Source: a virus
Virus record (IMG/VR): IMGVR_UViG_3300032282_002688
Span: 1 to 35,862 of that record
Direction: 5' to 3' (one strand)
Length of the DNA stretch: 35,862 bases
Shown: positions 20,775 through 27,348 of the stretch, piece after piece
Layout: the number at the start of each line of letters is the position of its first letter
How positions within the stretch are numbered: the first letter of the stretch is position 1
Translations under genes and position numbers: made by a program
The notes under the pieces: generated by a model
Seen by the model: only the letters and a program-made list of their open reading frames with translations
Told to the model about the DNA's origin: nothing
Database searches by the model: none

Positions 20775-21498
20775 TACACTTAAACTAAAACGCTCTAATG
20801 ATAGAAAGGTGGCTAACCTTGTCACAAAAAATGGAAAGCAAGCAGCAATCGCAAATACATTCGGCTTACCTGCTGGAAAGGCTTTCTCGTGCCCTGGTGC
20901 CACTAGTGTTTGTGAAAGCGTATGCTACGCAGGAAAACTCGAAAAACTCTTCAAGGGTGTAAAGGCTAACCTATTACACAATTGGTCCCTGCTTAAGGAC
21001 GCCGATCAATTAACTATGGAGACATTGTTAACTGATATGATTAATGACTTCAAGGTAGACTGTGTCAAGAAAGACGCACCTATGCTATTCCGTATTCACT
21101 GGGACGGAGATTTCTTTAATGATACTTATACCAACGCCTGGAAGAATGTCATTCTTAATAATCCTGAGATTCAATTCTGGGTCTATACTCGTGTAAAGGC
21201 TGCTGCCCTTATACTTAAGGATGTATCTAATCTATCACTGTATTTTTCTGCTGATAGTGAGAATGTAAAGGTTGCCGTTGATCTTAAAATTAACAGTGGC
21301 GTCCGTATGGCATACCTTGCTAAAAATTTTGCTATAGGTCAAGCCGATGTAAAAGAAATGATTGGCCGTCCTGCTGCTAAGTGTCCTGAAAATAATAAAC
21401 AAATTCCACTTATTAGCACTGCTGGCTCGGCTTGCGTTTCTTGCTCATTGTGTGTATACTCTAAGAGTGATATCATTTTCTCTGCGAGTAAAAAATAA
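20764..21498 (+). CDS. GP88-family protein
   Basis: 244 residues, starting at TTG 20764 because a TGA lies four codons upstream and no ATG is available nearby. It has the GP88 family signature known from mycobacteriophages: CPGATSVCESVCYAGK at 43-58, FRIHWDGDFFNDTYTNAW at 109-126 and a C-terminal CVSCSLC (224-230). Seven conserved Cys suggest a metal or Fe-S site. The function of the family is unknown. Its presence supports an actinobacterial-phage affiliation. Confidence 0.8.
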   Translation: MTTNTLKLKRSNDRKVANLVTKNGKQAAIANTFGLPAGKAFSCPGATSVCESVCYAGKLEKLFKGVKANLLHNWSLLKDADQLTMETLLTDMINDFKVDCVKKDAPMLFRIHWDGDFFNDTYTNAWKNVILNNPEIQFWVYTRVKAAALILKDVSNLSLYFSADSENVKVAVDLKINSGVRMAYLAKNFAIGQADVKEMIGRPAAKCPENNKQIPLISTAGSACVSCSLCVYSKSDIIFSASKK

Positions 21499-21579
21499 AT
21501 GAGCCCGTGGTTCTATATTGCAATGTTATTAATTGTAATCATTTCTTTATTAGGAGGGAGTGGACACGGGCACCCTTAG
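21499..21579 (+). CDS. 26-residue membrane micro-protein
   Basis: MSPWFYIAMLLIVIISLLGG then SGHGHP: one hydrophobic helix with a His-Gly tail. The ATG directly follows the GP88 stop. Function unknown. Confidence 0.4.
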   Translation: MSPWFYIAMLLIVIISLLGGSGHGHP

Positions 21580-21642
21580 CCCCCTTGAAAATCGGGGCGC
21601 CCCACGACCAGTCATTTGTCAAGTTACGACACGCTATAAAGA

Positions 21643-21658
21643 TGTGAGGTTTATCACA
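21643..21658. promoter_or_regulatory. CRP/GlxR-like operator (perfect)
   Basis: TGTGA-GGTTTA-TCACA, the same 16-mer as at 16237. GGGCGCCC at 21595-21602 and GACACGC at 21628-21634 precede it in the usual order. Centred about 73 bp before a possible leaderless start at 21724. Confidence 0.7.
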
Positions 21659-21781
21659 AAGTAATGTCCGTTTTATCCTATTTATAATTTGTATTTCTGG
21701 TATTTTTCTGTTATTATTATACTATGAAGCAAACAAGCGACACAATCCACAATGTGAGATTTTTCTGGCATAATTTGTATT

Positions 21782-21803
21782 TGTCAGTAGAAAATGTTAT
21801 ACT
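21782..21803 (+). promoter_or_regulatory. TGTCAG-class promoter
   Basis: TGTCAG (21782-21787), 10 bp, TATACT (21798-21803). TTGTAT at 21775-21780 may act as a weak -35. Confidence 0.65.
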
Positions 21804-21834
21804 TGGATTATCAACTACAAAAAGGAGAAACAAA

Positions 21835-22002
21835 ATGACAGTAGCAACAGCAACATACAAGGTCGGAGACCTCTACACTTCACAGAAGTCAAAGGTTACA
21901 GGAACAATCTTGGAAATCGCACCTAACAAATCAGGAGACGCAGTTCGTGTTAAGTTAGATGTAAATGGAAATACACGCTGGACAACTTGGACAGCAAAGT
22001 AA
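21835..22002 (+). CDS. Small basic beta-barrel-like protein
   Basis: 55 residues from ATG 21835 (MTVATATYKVGDLYTSQKSK), with AAAAGGAG 6 nt upstream. It looks like a small SH3/Tudor-like barrel (VGDLYTS, VTGTILEIAP, DAVRVKLDVNG). The frame is open back to ATG 21724, which lies 6 nt after a TATTAT box, so a 92-residue leaderless form is possible. The internal promoter and strong ribosome-binding site favour the short form. Confidence 0.65.
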   Translation: MTVATATYKVGDLYTSQKSKVTGTILEIAPNKSGDAVRVKLDVNGNTRWTTWTAK

Positions 22003-22019
22003 TCTAATTACTTATTCCT

Positions 22020-22040
22020 GAGCAAGAATTAAAAAGGCTC
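22020..22040. repeat. CTGAGCA-type stem-loop copy
   Basis: GAGC (22020-22023) can pair with GCTC (22037-22040); same CCTGAGCAAGA-A-TTAAAA core as at 18420 and 24456, 17 bp after a stop codon. Confidence 0.5.
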
Positions 22041-22054
22041 ACCTAGCAGTAAAA

Positions 22055-22076
22055 TGTCAGACCCCCACGCTATAAT
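22055..22076 (+). promoter_or_regulatory. TGTCAG-class promoter
   Basis: TGTCAG (22055-22060), 10 bp, TATAAT (22071-22076). No canonical -35. Confidence 0.7.
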
Positions 22077-22112
22077 AGAAACTAACCCATAACAAAGAAA
22101 AGAGAAAACCCA

Positions 22113-22535
22113 ATGGCTAGAGCAAAAGCAATAAATGTAAAAATCCCAACAGTACGAGTAATCGCAGGACTAGAGGAAGCACTTGCTACCCTAGAAGCAG
22201 ACTACGCAACACAAGAAGCAAAAGAAGCAAAGTATCAAGAACAACACAAGGCTTGGAAAGAGGAAATTGGTAAGTGGGCTATTGCTAACTTCTCAAAGTC
22301 TGAAAACCTACGCACCTCCTATCGTTCTTGGAATAATCAACTCAATGTTGATTTCGACATTGTAGTAAAAGAAGGCGACTTCCCAACAGAACCTGAAAAG
22401 GATTTCGAGGTTATTCACTCTAGCACTTATCGTGAGTCAAAGAAAGAAATCACAAACGCAATTCGTATTCTAAAGATGACAGATGAGGAAACAGTTTCCA
22501 CATCAACATACAACGCAATCGCACAGTATCTATAA
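22113..22535 (+). CDS. Hypothetical coiled-coil protein
   Basis: 140 residues (MARAKAINVKIPTVRVIAGL). Ala/Glu/Lys-rich helix at about 18-55 with heptad spacing, then a mixed region (NLRTSYRSWNNQLNVDFDIV). AAAGAGAAAA upstream of the ATG. Monocistronic under its own TGTCAG promoter. Function unknown. Confidence 0.65.
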   Translation: MARAKAINVKIPTVRVIAGLEEALATLEADYATQEAKEAKYQEQHKAWKEEIGKWAIANFSKSENLRTSYRSWNNQLNVDFDIVVKEGDFPTEPEKDFEVIHSSTYRESKKEITNAIRILKMTDEETVSTSTYNAIAQYL

Positions 22536-22742
22536 TTAGATAATGAAATCACCTGAGTAAGTGTATAAACTGCTCACACAATTAAATAATTGGAGTGGGT
22601 TTCAAATTAACCTGGGTGCCTGCTCCTTTACTTCGCCAGGCTGATTAGGGCGATAATAGAAATACTATAGAGCAAGGGTCCTGCAGCCCTAAAGAAGCAG
22701 ACATCCTGAGCAGGATCCAAAAAGGCTCACCCGCAAGGGTCC
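22536..22742. other. Spacer with stem-loops, no gene
   Basis: Contains two CTGAGCA-type stem-loops (22555-22575 and 22708-22728, the latter also holding the palindrome ATCCTGAGCAGGAT) and a direct repeat GCAAGGGTCCT (near 22673 and 22733). CCTGG/CCAGG and AGGG/CCCT can also pair. The segment 22590-22690 is less AT-rich than other spacers, so a structured RNA is possible; no tRNA fold is seen. Confidence 0.4.
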
Positions 22743-22772
22743 TTGACATTTGTCAGTGGCCAGTAGTATAAT
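22743..22772 (+). promoter_or_regulatory. Strong TGTCAG-class promoter with -35
   Basis: TTGACA (22743-22748), TGTCAG (22751-22756), 10 bp, TATAAT (22767-22772). The TGTCAG box lies inside an 18-bp spacer, showing that it is separate from the -35. Confidence 0.75.
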
Positions 22773-22803
22773 TAAATTAACCAACAACAGAAAGAGGCCC
22801 CCA

Positions 22804-23214
22804 ATGGACCAAATCGTAGTAAATGCAACAGAAGACTTTCTTCGTGATTCACTTGCAAAAGCAACATTGCGAGTAACAGAATTAGAAGAGCACATCCAAA
22901 AGGTAACACAACGCTCTTACGGTGAGGCTGCAGAGCGTAATCGTATGCGTAATGAAATGCAAGAGTGGACCTTGGAAGCAATCGATTGTGGCACACTGAA
23001 TGAATCAGAAGGTCAAGAGATTGCAGATATTTGTGGATTTGAACTTTCAAAAGAATTTGAAGTTGAAGTTACAGTTATGTACTCAATTACAGTGAATGCA
23101 CGAAATGAAGAAGAAGCACAAAATGCAATTCACGATATTGATTTTGATACTGTTGACTATAATTCAGATTCAATTCAATATTTGTCGTCTTCAATTGACA
23201 GAGTGGATATTTAG
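22804..23214 (+). CDS. Hypothetical protein with coiled-coil N-terminus
   Basis: 136 residues from ATG 22804 (MDQIVVNATEDFLRDSLAKA), with AAAGAGG 7 nt upstream. A helix at 10-60 is followed by an acidic alpha/beta region ending YSITVNARNEEEAQNAIHDI, a pattern shared by small phage proteins with paired EEA helices. Upstream in-frame starts fall in the promoter and are excluded. Function unknown. Confidence 0.65.
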   Translation: MDQIVVNATEDFLRDSLAKATLRVTELEEHIQKVTQRSYGEAAERNRMRNEMQEWTLEAIDCGTLNESEGQEIADICGFELSKEFEVEVTVMYSITVNARNEEEAQNAIHDIDFDTVDYNSDSIQYLSSSIDRVDI

Positions 23215-23235
23215 TAGGGGGCTACTAATAAACCT

Positions 23236-23256
23236 GAGCATGTTTATAAACTGCTC
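23236..23256. repeat. CTGAGCA-type stem-loop copy
   Basis: GAGCA (23236-23240) pairs with TGCTC (23252-23256), about 20 bp after a stop and 24 bp before the GGGCGCCC palindrome at 23281-23288. Confidence 0.5.
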
Positions 23257-23315
23257 ACTTTTAATTCCCTCAAAATTTTAGGGCGCCCCGTCAAGTCGAC
23301 ACGCCGATAATTGAC

Positions 23316-23331
23316 TGTGATCTTGCTCACA
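23316..23331. promoter_or_regulatory. CRP/GlxR-like operator (perfect)
   Basis: TGTGA-TCTTGC-TCACA, after GACACGCC (23298-23305). Centred about 77 bp upstream of the start predicted for the promoter at 23365-23394. Confidence 0.7.
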
Positions 23332-23364
23332 ATGTCCAGATTGTCCTATGATTGCTTATACGAT

Positions 23365-23394
23365 TTGACTTATGTCAGCCCATACTGGTATACT
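23365..23394 (+). promoter_or_regulatory. TGTCAG-class promoter with -35
   Basis: TTGACT (23365-23370), TGTCAG (23373-23378), 10 bp, TATACT (23389-23394). Confidence 0.7.
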
Positions 23395-23426
23395 TGAAAT
23401 ATCAACAACAGAAAGAAGGAAATATC

Positions 23427-24443
23427 GTGGCTCACGATTTAGAAACACAAAACGGAAAGACCTCATTCGCATCATTCAGAGAACCTGCTTGGCACGGATT
23501 AGGAACTGTATTCACAGAAGAAAAAACAACAACAGAAATGTTATCTGCTGCTAATCTTAATGGGTGGAATGTTCGCCTAGAAGATTTAGAAACACCATCA
23601 CACCTAACAAGCGACAAGGCATACCAATATGTTTTGCGTACTAACCCAACAGACAATTCACAGACCGACATTCTTGGTGTCGTAGGTGAGCGTTATGTTC
23701 CACTACAAAATGAAGATTTATTTTCATTCGGTGACCATATTCTAGATGGTGGTGGTCGTTGGGAAACGGCTGGCTCAATCAAGGGTGGTCGTGTTGTATT
23801 TGGTGCGTTAGCATTAGAGCGTGAAACAATTCTTGACCCTAGTGGTGTTGCTGATAAGGTAAAAACTTATTTGCTCATCAACACATCACACGATGGTTCG
23901 ATTGCTATTCAAGCAAGCATCACACCTGTTCGTGTTGTGTGTGCTAATACTCTCAATCTTGCTCTTGGTTCAATCAAGAAAAAGAATGGTATTAAACAAT
24001 CTTTCAAGATTCGTCATACGCAGACAGCATCAGGTAAGGTTGCTATTGCTCGTGAAACTCTTGGAATGGCTAATAAGTATATGGACGAATTTGATATTAT
24101 GGCTAAGGCTATGATTGAAAAAGAAATCACTGCTGCTGATTTTAATAAAATCATTCTTGCTGCTTATCCTAAGCCAGAAAAAGATTCTAAGGGTGCTTTC
24201 AAGAAATGGGAAAATAAAGTTGATACCATTAACGACATCTATACAGGCGAATACAATGGAATGATTGCTAATACTGCTTGGGGTGCTTTCAATGGTTTAA
24301 CTGAACGCCTTGACTGGTATCGTTCTGCTCGTGGTGGAAATAATGAATCCATTCTCGCATCAGCATCTGGATTTGACCCTGCTATTAACGCAGAGAAAAA
24401 TCGTTTGCTAAAAGTTGTACAAAATGTAATGTCGCTGACATAA
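23427..24443 (+). CDS. DUF932 phage/plasmid-like protein
   Basis: 338 residues from GTG 23427 (V-A-H-D-L-E read as Met first), with AAGAAGGA 6 nt upstream. Earlier ATG starts fall inside the promoter. It matches the DUF932 (phage/plasmid-like TIGR03299) family: FREPAWHGLGTVF near the N-terminus, LLINTSHDGSIAIQAS in the middle, then TPVRVVCANTLNLAL. The length is usual for the family. Such proteins are widespread in phages and plasmids with no settled function. Monocistronic and strongly expressed by appearance; followed by a stem-loop and tRNA-Asp. Confidence 0.85.
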   Translation: MAHDLETQNGKTSFASFREPAWHGLGTVFTEEKTTTEMLSAANLNGWNVRLEDLETPSHLTSDKAYQYVLRTNPTDNSQTDILGVVGERYVPLQNEDLFSFGDHILDGGGRWETAGSIKGGRVVFGALALERETILDPSGVADKVKTYLLINTSHDGSIAIQASITPVRVVCANTLNLALGSIKKKNGIKQSFKIRHTQTASGKVAIARETLGMANKYMDEFDIMAKAMIEKEITAADFNKIILAAYPKPEKDSKGAFKKWENKVDTINDIYTGEYNGMIANTAWGAFNGLTERLDWYRSARGGNNESILASASGFDPAINAEKNRLLKVVQNVMSLT

Positions 24444-24455
24444 CAAAAAAATCCT

Positions 24456-24476
24456 GAGCAAGATTTAAAACTGCTC
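24456..24476. repeat. CTGAGCA-type stem-loop copy before the tRNA
   Basis: GAGCA (24456-24460) pairs with TGCTC (24472-24476); the 21-nt core is identical to the copy at 18420. Only 4 nt separate it from the tRNA, so it may mark a processing site. Confidence 0.5.
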
Positions 24477-24480
24477 GAAA

Positions 24481-24554
24481 GGTTCCATAGATCAATTGGT
24501 TAGATCGCTACCCTGTCACGGTAGAGGCTACGGGTTCAAGTCCCGTTGGAATCG
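24481..24554 (+). tRNA. tRNA-Asp (anticodon GTC)
   Basis: 74 nt with a complete cloverleaf: acceptor GGTTCCA/TGGAATC (one G-U pair), D stem GATC/GATC, anticodon stem CTACC/GGTAG around CTGTCAC, T stem ACGGG/CCCGT around TTCAAGT, discriminator G. CCA is not encoded. It is likely cut from the DUF932 transcript. No integrase or repeated 3' end was seen beside it. Confidence 0.95.
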
Positions 24555-24580
24555 CAACACATAAAAATTTGGGCGCCCCC

Positions 24581-24596
24581 TGTGATCTGGGTCACA
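24581..24596. promoter_or_regulatory. CRP/GlxR-like operator (perfect)
   Basis: TGTGA-TCTGGG-TCACA, 2 bp after the GGGCGCCC palindrome (24571-24578), as at 17273-17298. Confidence 0.7.
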
Positions 24597-24618
24597 TTGT
24601 ATTTATAATAATATAACT

Positions 24619-24675
24619 TTACGATACAATAATATTTTCCCCAGAATTTCTTTACGATAGAAAAAATTTTTCCCC
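24619..24675. repeat. Two TTACGA-N10-TTTTCCCC elements
   Basis: Copies at 24619-24642 and 24652-24675, start-to-start 33 bp, in an AT-rich spacer between operator and promoter. The same bipartite element occurs at 28019, 28052, 28327 and 30384. Confidence 0.65.
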
Positions 24676-24687
24676 AAACCTTGCATT

Positions 24688-24709
24688 TGTCAGACCCCTA
24701 CGCTATAAT
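24688..24709 (+). promoter_or_regulatory. TGTCAG-class leaderless promoter
   Basis: TGTCAG (24688-24693), 10 bp, TATAAT (24704-24709), then 6 nt to ATG 24716. TTGCAT (24681-24686) may act as a -35. Confidence 0.75.
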
Positions 24710-24715
24710 TAATCT

Positions 24716-24874
24716 ATGACCTTAAATACAATAGACGACCTAATAAACGAAATATATGAAAGTAACTTCTCTCACCTTGAGTTTGAGGAAAATATGGGTG
24801 GAGAGGCTTGCGACTGCCATATCCACACCACTCTTAATACTATCGCACATTACGCAGGGATAGAGGTAGGCTAA
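24716..24874 (+). CDS. 52-residue hypothetical protein
   Basis: MTLNTIDDLINEIYESNFSH and on. The ACDCHIH segment (31-37) could bind metal. Leaderless start. Coupled by TAATG to the next gene; first of four overlapping genes 24716-25279. Function unknown. Confidence 0.6.
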   Translation: MTLNTIDDLINEIYESNFSHLEFEENMGGEACDCHIHTTLNTIAHYAGIEVG

Positions 24875-25005
24875 TGACACTAGATGATGTATTAGATAAG
24901 ATTGAGGCTATTATAGATAGTACACACTCTGTTGTATCCCCTTTAAAAATTGAGCACTGTAAGTATTGCACTACTTGGTTAACTCTTACAGAAATGGTGG
25001 CATAA
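24874..25005 (+). CDS. 43-residue hypothetical protein
   Basis: MTLDDVLDKIEAIIDSTHSV and on, with an HCKYC pair near 28-32. The opening MTLxxxxDxIxxI resembles the preceding gene, so the two may be duplicates. TAATG overlaps at both ends. Function unknown. Confidence 0.55.
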   Translation: MTLDDVLDKIEAIIDSTHSVVSPLKIEHCKYCTTWLTLTEMVA

Positions 25006-25163
25006 TGTTAGGATACGAAGCATCTGACTTAGACAATATGATTGACGCCATTCAGACTGTACTAAAAACCATTGATACAGAAACCTACCTACAACTACAC
25101 ACAAACCTATGGAAAGCACAAGACTTCCTCCAGGGCTTATGGGCAGAAGGGTACTTTGACTAA
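25005..25163 (+). CDS. 52-residue helical protein
   Basis: MLGYEASDLDNMIDAIQTVL and on, with a FLQGLWAEGYF ending like the xLQGxxxA motif in the 25711 and 25947 genes. Start set by the TAATG overlap. Function unknown. Confidence 0.55.
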   Translation: MLGYEASDLDNMIDAIQTVLKTIDTETYLQLHTNLWKAQDFLQGLWAEGYFD

Positions 25164-25279
25164 TGGATACCTTCACCTGTACCCGTTGTAATGAGGAATT
25201 AGATAAAGACTCAGAGCACTGTGAGTTCTACGATACTGTCTGCAATTACTGCTGTGACTGTGGCTGTAGTCAGGTGTGA
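25163..25279 (+). CDS. 38-residue Cys-rich protein
   Basis: MDTFTCTRCNEELDKDSEHC and on; CTRC and CNYCCDCGC give eight Cys in 38 residues, probably a zinc ribbon with an extra cluster. Its stop codon lies inside a CRP-like operator. Function unknown. Confidence 0.6.
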   Translation: MDTFTCTRCNEELDKDSEHCEFYDTVCNYCCDCGCSQV

Positions 25280-25290
25280 GGAAGATCACA
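25275..25290. promoter_or_regulatory. CRP/GlxR-like operator (perfect), overlapping a stop codon
   Basis: TGTGA-GGAAGA-TCACA, with the TGA stop of the 25163 gene in its left arm. Centred about 53 bp upstream of the leaderless start at 25336. Confidence 0.65.
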
Positions 25291-25300
25291 TCCCTGTGGC

Positions 25301-25329
25301 TTGATAATGTCAGCCTAAGTTGCTATAAT
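25301..25329 (+). promoter_or_regulatory. TGTCAG-class leaderless promoter
   Basis: TTGATA (25301-25306), TGTCAG (25308-25313), 10 bp, TATAAT (25324-25329), then 6 nt to ATG 25336. Confidence 0.75.
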
Positions 25330-25335
25330 TAATAT

Positions 25336-25569
25336 ATGACACAAACTACAGAAGACACAACCCTATACGCAGATTACTACTCTTGCGACCTTGCTATCTC
25401 TATTACAAATATCAAGGCTAAGAATAGACACCACGCAGAAGCCGTTATGCAAACCTTTATAGACGAGATTGCTAAGGTAATGGATGACGAACTTAGTTGG
25501 GATGACGCTCAATGGGATATAGAGGAAAATGTATTCCTACCTGAACTAGGGGTTTGGGAGACACGATGA
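25336..25569 (+). CDS. Small acidic hypothetical protein
   Basis: 77 residues (MTQTTEDTTLYADYYSCDLA). A strand then helix (KAKNRHHAEAVMQTFIDEIA) and a Trp/Asp-rich tail. Leaderless. Heads the eight-gene chain 25336-27321, all joined by overlaps. Function unknown. Confidence 0.6.
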   Translation: MTQTTEDTTLYADYYSCDLAISITNIKAKNRHHAEAVMQTFIDEIAKVMDDELSWDDAQWDIEENVFLPELGVWETR

Positions 25570-25721
25570 ACCTAAACACACTACAAGAATATATAAAGAT
25601 ATACATCATATCCCTTAAACAGGATATTGAAAACGAGGACGGTGCTGATAGTATTGTTCCTTACCTTGAAGGTTGCATAGACGCTTGTCAACATATCTTG
25701 AAGGTTATTGATGAGCGATAA
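25566..25721 (+). CDS. 51-residue helical hypothetical protein
   Basis: MNLNTLQEYIKIYIISLKQD and on, two helices with YLEGCIDACQHIL. The ATG overlaps the previous stop (ATGA). It is overlapped by the next gene over 11 nt. Function unknown. Confidence 0.5.
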   Translation: MNLNTLQEYIKIYIISLKQDIENEDGADSIVPYLEGCIDACQHILKVIDER

Positions 25722-25950
25722 ATACCCATTCATTCCTGACCACCTGACTAAAGCCCTAGAAGATGTATCTATCCCACTAATAGATCTAATGCACGGCCAC
25801 CTTAAAGTAGAAATGCTAGAGGTTGAAGAGGCAATGAAAGATAACCCTGATAGATTCCTACAGGGATATATTGAGGCCTTGACAAATATGTACTGTATGA
25901 CCTATAATTTATCTATAGAAAGAAAACACATAGAGGAGACCCTAGTATGA
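25711..25950 (+). CDS. Small helical protein with xLQGYxxA motif
   Basis: 79 residues from ATG 25711 (MSDKYPFIPDHLTKALEDVS), with GAAGG 7 nt upstream; a TTG three bases earlier is not needed. The C-terminal FLQGYIEALTNMYCMTYNLS is similar to YLQGLQVAYQLVYN in the next gene. Function unknown. Confidence 0.55.
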   Translation: MSDKYPFIPDHLTKALEDVSIPLIDLMHGHLKVEMLEVEEAMKDNPDRFLQGYIEALTNMYCMTYNLSIERKHIEETLV

Positions 25951-26165
25951 CCCCACAAGAAATGTTAGAGCAGTTGATTGATAAGGCTAGTCTAGACTTC
26001 CTAGAGATAGCCAAGGAAGAAGAAGATGGAGACTATTCAGACGCAATGCTATCTATGGAACGCACTGAGGCTGATGGATATCTACAAGGGCTGCAAGTAG
26101 CCTACCAACTCGTATATAACAAAGAGTATATCTCACCTTCAGCATTGGATGAAGAAGTTGAATAA
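25947..26165 (+). CDS. Small helical protein, paralogue-like to the previous gene
   Basis: 72 residues (MTPQEMLEQLIDKASLDFLE); shares the x-LQG-xxxAY motif and an overall acidic helix pattern with the 25711 protein. ATGA overlap upstream and a 17-nt overlap with the following gene. Function unknown. Confidence 0.55.
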   Translation: MTPQEMLEQLIDKASLDFLEIAKEEEDGDYSDAMLSMERTEADGYLQGLQVAYQLVYNKEYISPSALDEEVE

Positions 26166-26604
26166 CTTTATTGAGATGGACTTTGATGAGTGGTGTGAGA
26201 CCTACAAGCCAATCGTTAATCATATAGATAATAATGCTTCCTTTGACAATGGTTATGGTGGCATTATGTTTGAGACATATGGTGATGAGGTTGAGTTTGT
26301 TAAGTCTCAGTCCCCTGACAAAATATGGATGTATGGAGATGGTGACGACGGTGGGTCCTATGTCTGGAATGGCTGGGGATTTGTAAATAGATTAGGATAC
26401 TTCATCACTGAAGTGCCTTGCCCTCCTAATACTGATATTCAGATACGAGTTAGTTATAACTGGTTCTACTGTGAAGGCTGCAGTGCTGAGTTTGAGGACC
26501 CTGATAATACTATCAGAGATGCCTTTGATGAGCACGATTTGTATAAATGCCCACAATGTGCTACACTTGAAGAAATGGCCCTAGTAGGATTGGATACAAA
26601 ATGA
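26149..26604 (+). CDS. Hypothetical protein with C-terminal zinc ribbon
   Basis: 151 residues (MKKLNNFIEMDFDEWCETYK). The middle is rich in Gly/Asp/Trp (MYGDGDDGGSYVWNGWGF). The C-terminus carries CEGCSAEF and YKCPQCATLEE, two C-x2-C pairs about 28 residues apart. Function unknown; larger than its neighbours and likely a stand-alone folded domain. Confidence 0.65.
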   Translation: MKKLNNFIEMDFDEWCETYKPIVNHIDNNASFDNGYGGIMFETYGDEVEFVKSQSPDKIWMYGDGDDGGSYVWNGWGFVNRLGYFITEVPCPPNTDIQIRVSYNWFYCEGCSAEFEDPDNTIRDAFDEHDLYKCPQCATLEEMALVGLDTK

Positions 26605-26801
26605 AAGAAACTTACACCTGCCCAAGGTGTTTAATTAAATACGGAGATAGAAGCGAAGAAGATAACCTATGGTTTCTTAAAAATGCTGGCTATATAAATA
26701 TTGGCTGCTGCGTAGAATGTGAAACACCTGAAGAAGGTGTAATCATTACCAAGATTTGGGAAGATTATTGTGACTCAACAGGAATTGGAGTAAAGAAATG
26801 A
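26601..26801 (+). CDS. Small zinc-ribbon protein
   Basis: 66 residues (MKETYTCPRCLIKYGDRSEE); CPRC at 7-10 and CCVEC near 36-40. ATGA overlap with both neighbours. Function unknown. Confidence 0.6.
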   Translation: MKETYTCPRCLIKYGDRSEEDNLWFLKNAGYINIGCCVECETPEEGVIITKIWEDYCDSTGIGVKK

Positions 26802-26956
26802 ATGAATATACAGTAGAACTTATTCACGAGCCAAGTGGTGCCCATATGAACTTTGTTATGTTTAGTGATTTAAAAGAAGATGAAGTTCAACTGTCCAAGG
26901 AAATTTGGGCAGATATGTCAGTTGTTGTTTTAGACTATGTCGAGGGAGAAGAATAA
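26798..26956 (+). CDS. 52-residue hypothetical protein
   Basis: MNEYTVELIHEPSGAHMNFV and on: strand, loop, helix, acidic tail. Coupled by ATGA and TAATG. Function unknown. Confidence 0.5.
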   Translation: MNEYTVELIHEPSGAHMNFVMFSDLKEDEVQLSKEIWADMSVVVLDYVEGEE

Positions 26957-27321
26957 TGGGAGCACGGATCCACTATGTATTCAAGGATGTTGAAGACGAA
27001 GCCTCTGTAGTACTATATAGCCACTGGGGTGAGACGGAATGGCAACGGGACCTAGCAATGGCCCTGCAGCACTCAAAACCTAGGTGGAGCGACAACGCTT
27101 ACTTTAACCGTATGATGATTAGTTATTTAATGCAAGATTCTATCTTGGATGAAACAGGGTTTGGAATCTATGCAATTGCAGGTAGCAACTTTGACCTAGG
27201 AGATACTACTGTGATTATCGATGTGTCTAAAGAGACTATCATTGATGATAATGGAAATGTTGTTGCTTGGCTAGATTTTATTAATGCATATGCCCCAAAG
27301 GTTTTGGTTGAGCAGATCTAA
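26956..27321 (+). CDS. Hypothetical protein
   Basis: 121 residues from ATG 26956 (MGARIHYVFKDVEDEASVVL), set by the TAATG overlap and a GAGGGAGAAG site. Alpha/beta with DTTVIIDVSKETIIDDNGNV. The YSHWGETEWQRDLAMAL segment resembles small phage proteins of unknown role. Last gene of its operon. Confidence 0.6.
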   Translation: MGARIHYVFKDVEDEASVVLYSHWGETEWQRDLAMALQHSKPRWSDNAYFNRMMISYLMQDSILDETGFGIYAIAGSNFDLGDTTVIIDVSKETIIDDNGNVVAWLDFINAYAPKVLVEQI

Positions 27322-27348
27322 GGAATGGGTCCCTTAGATTAACAGGGT

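Noticed and set aside
24481-24600. Phage attachment site at the tRNA
   Set aside because: No integrase gene and no second copy of the tRNA 3' end were seen in the window.
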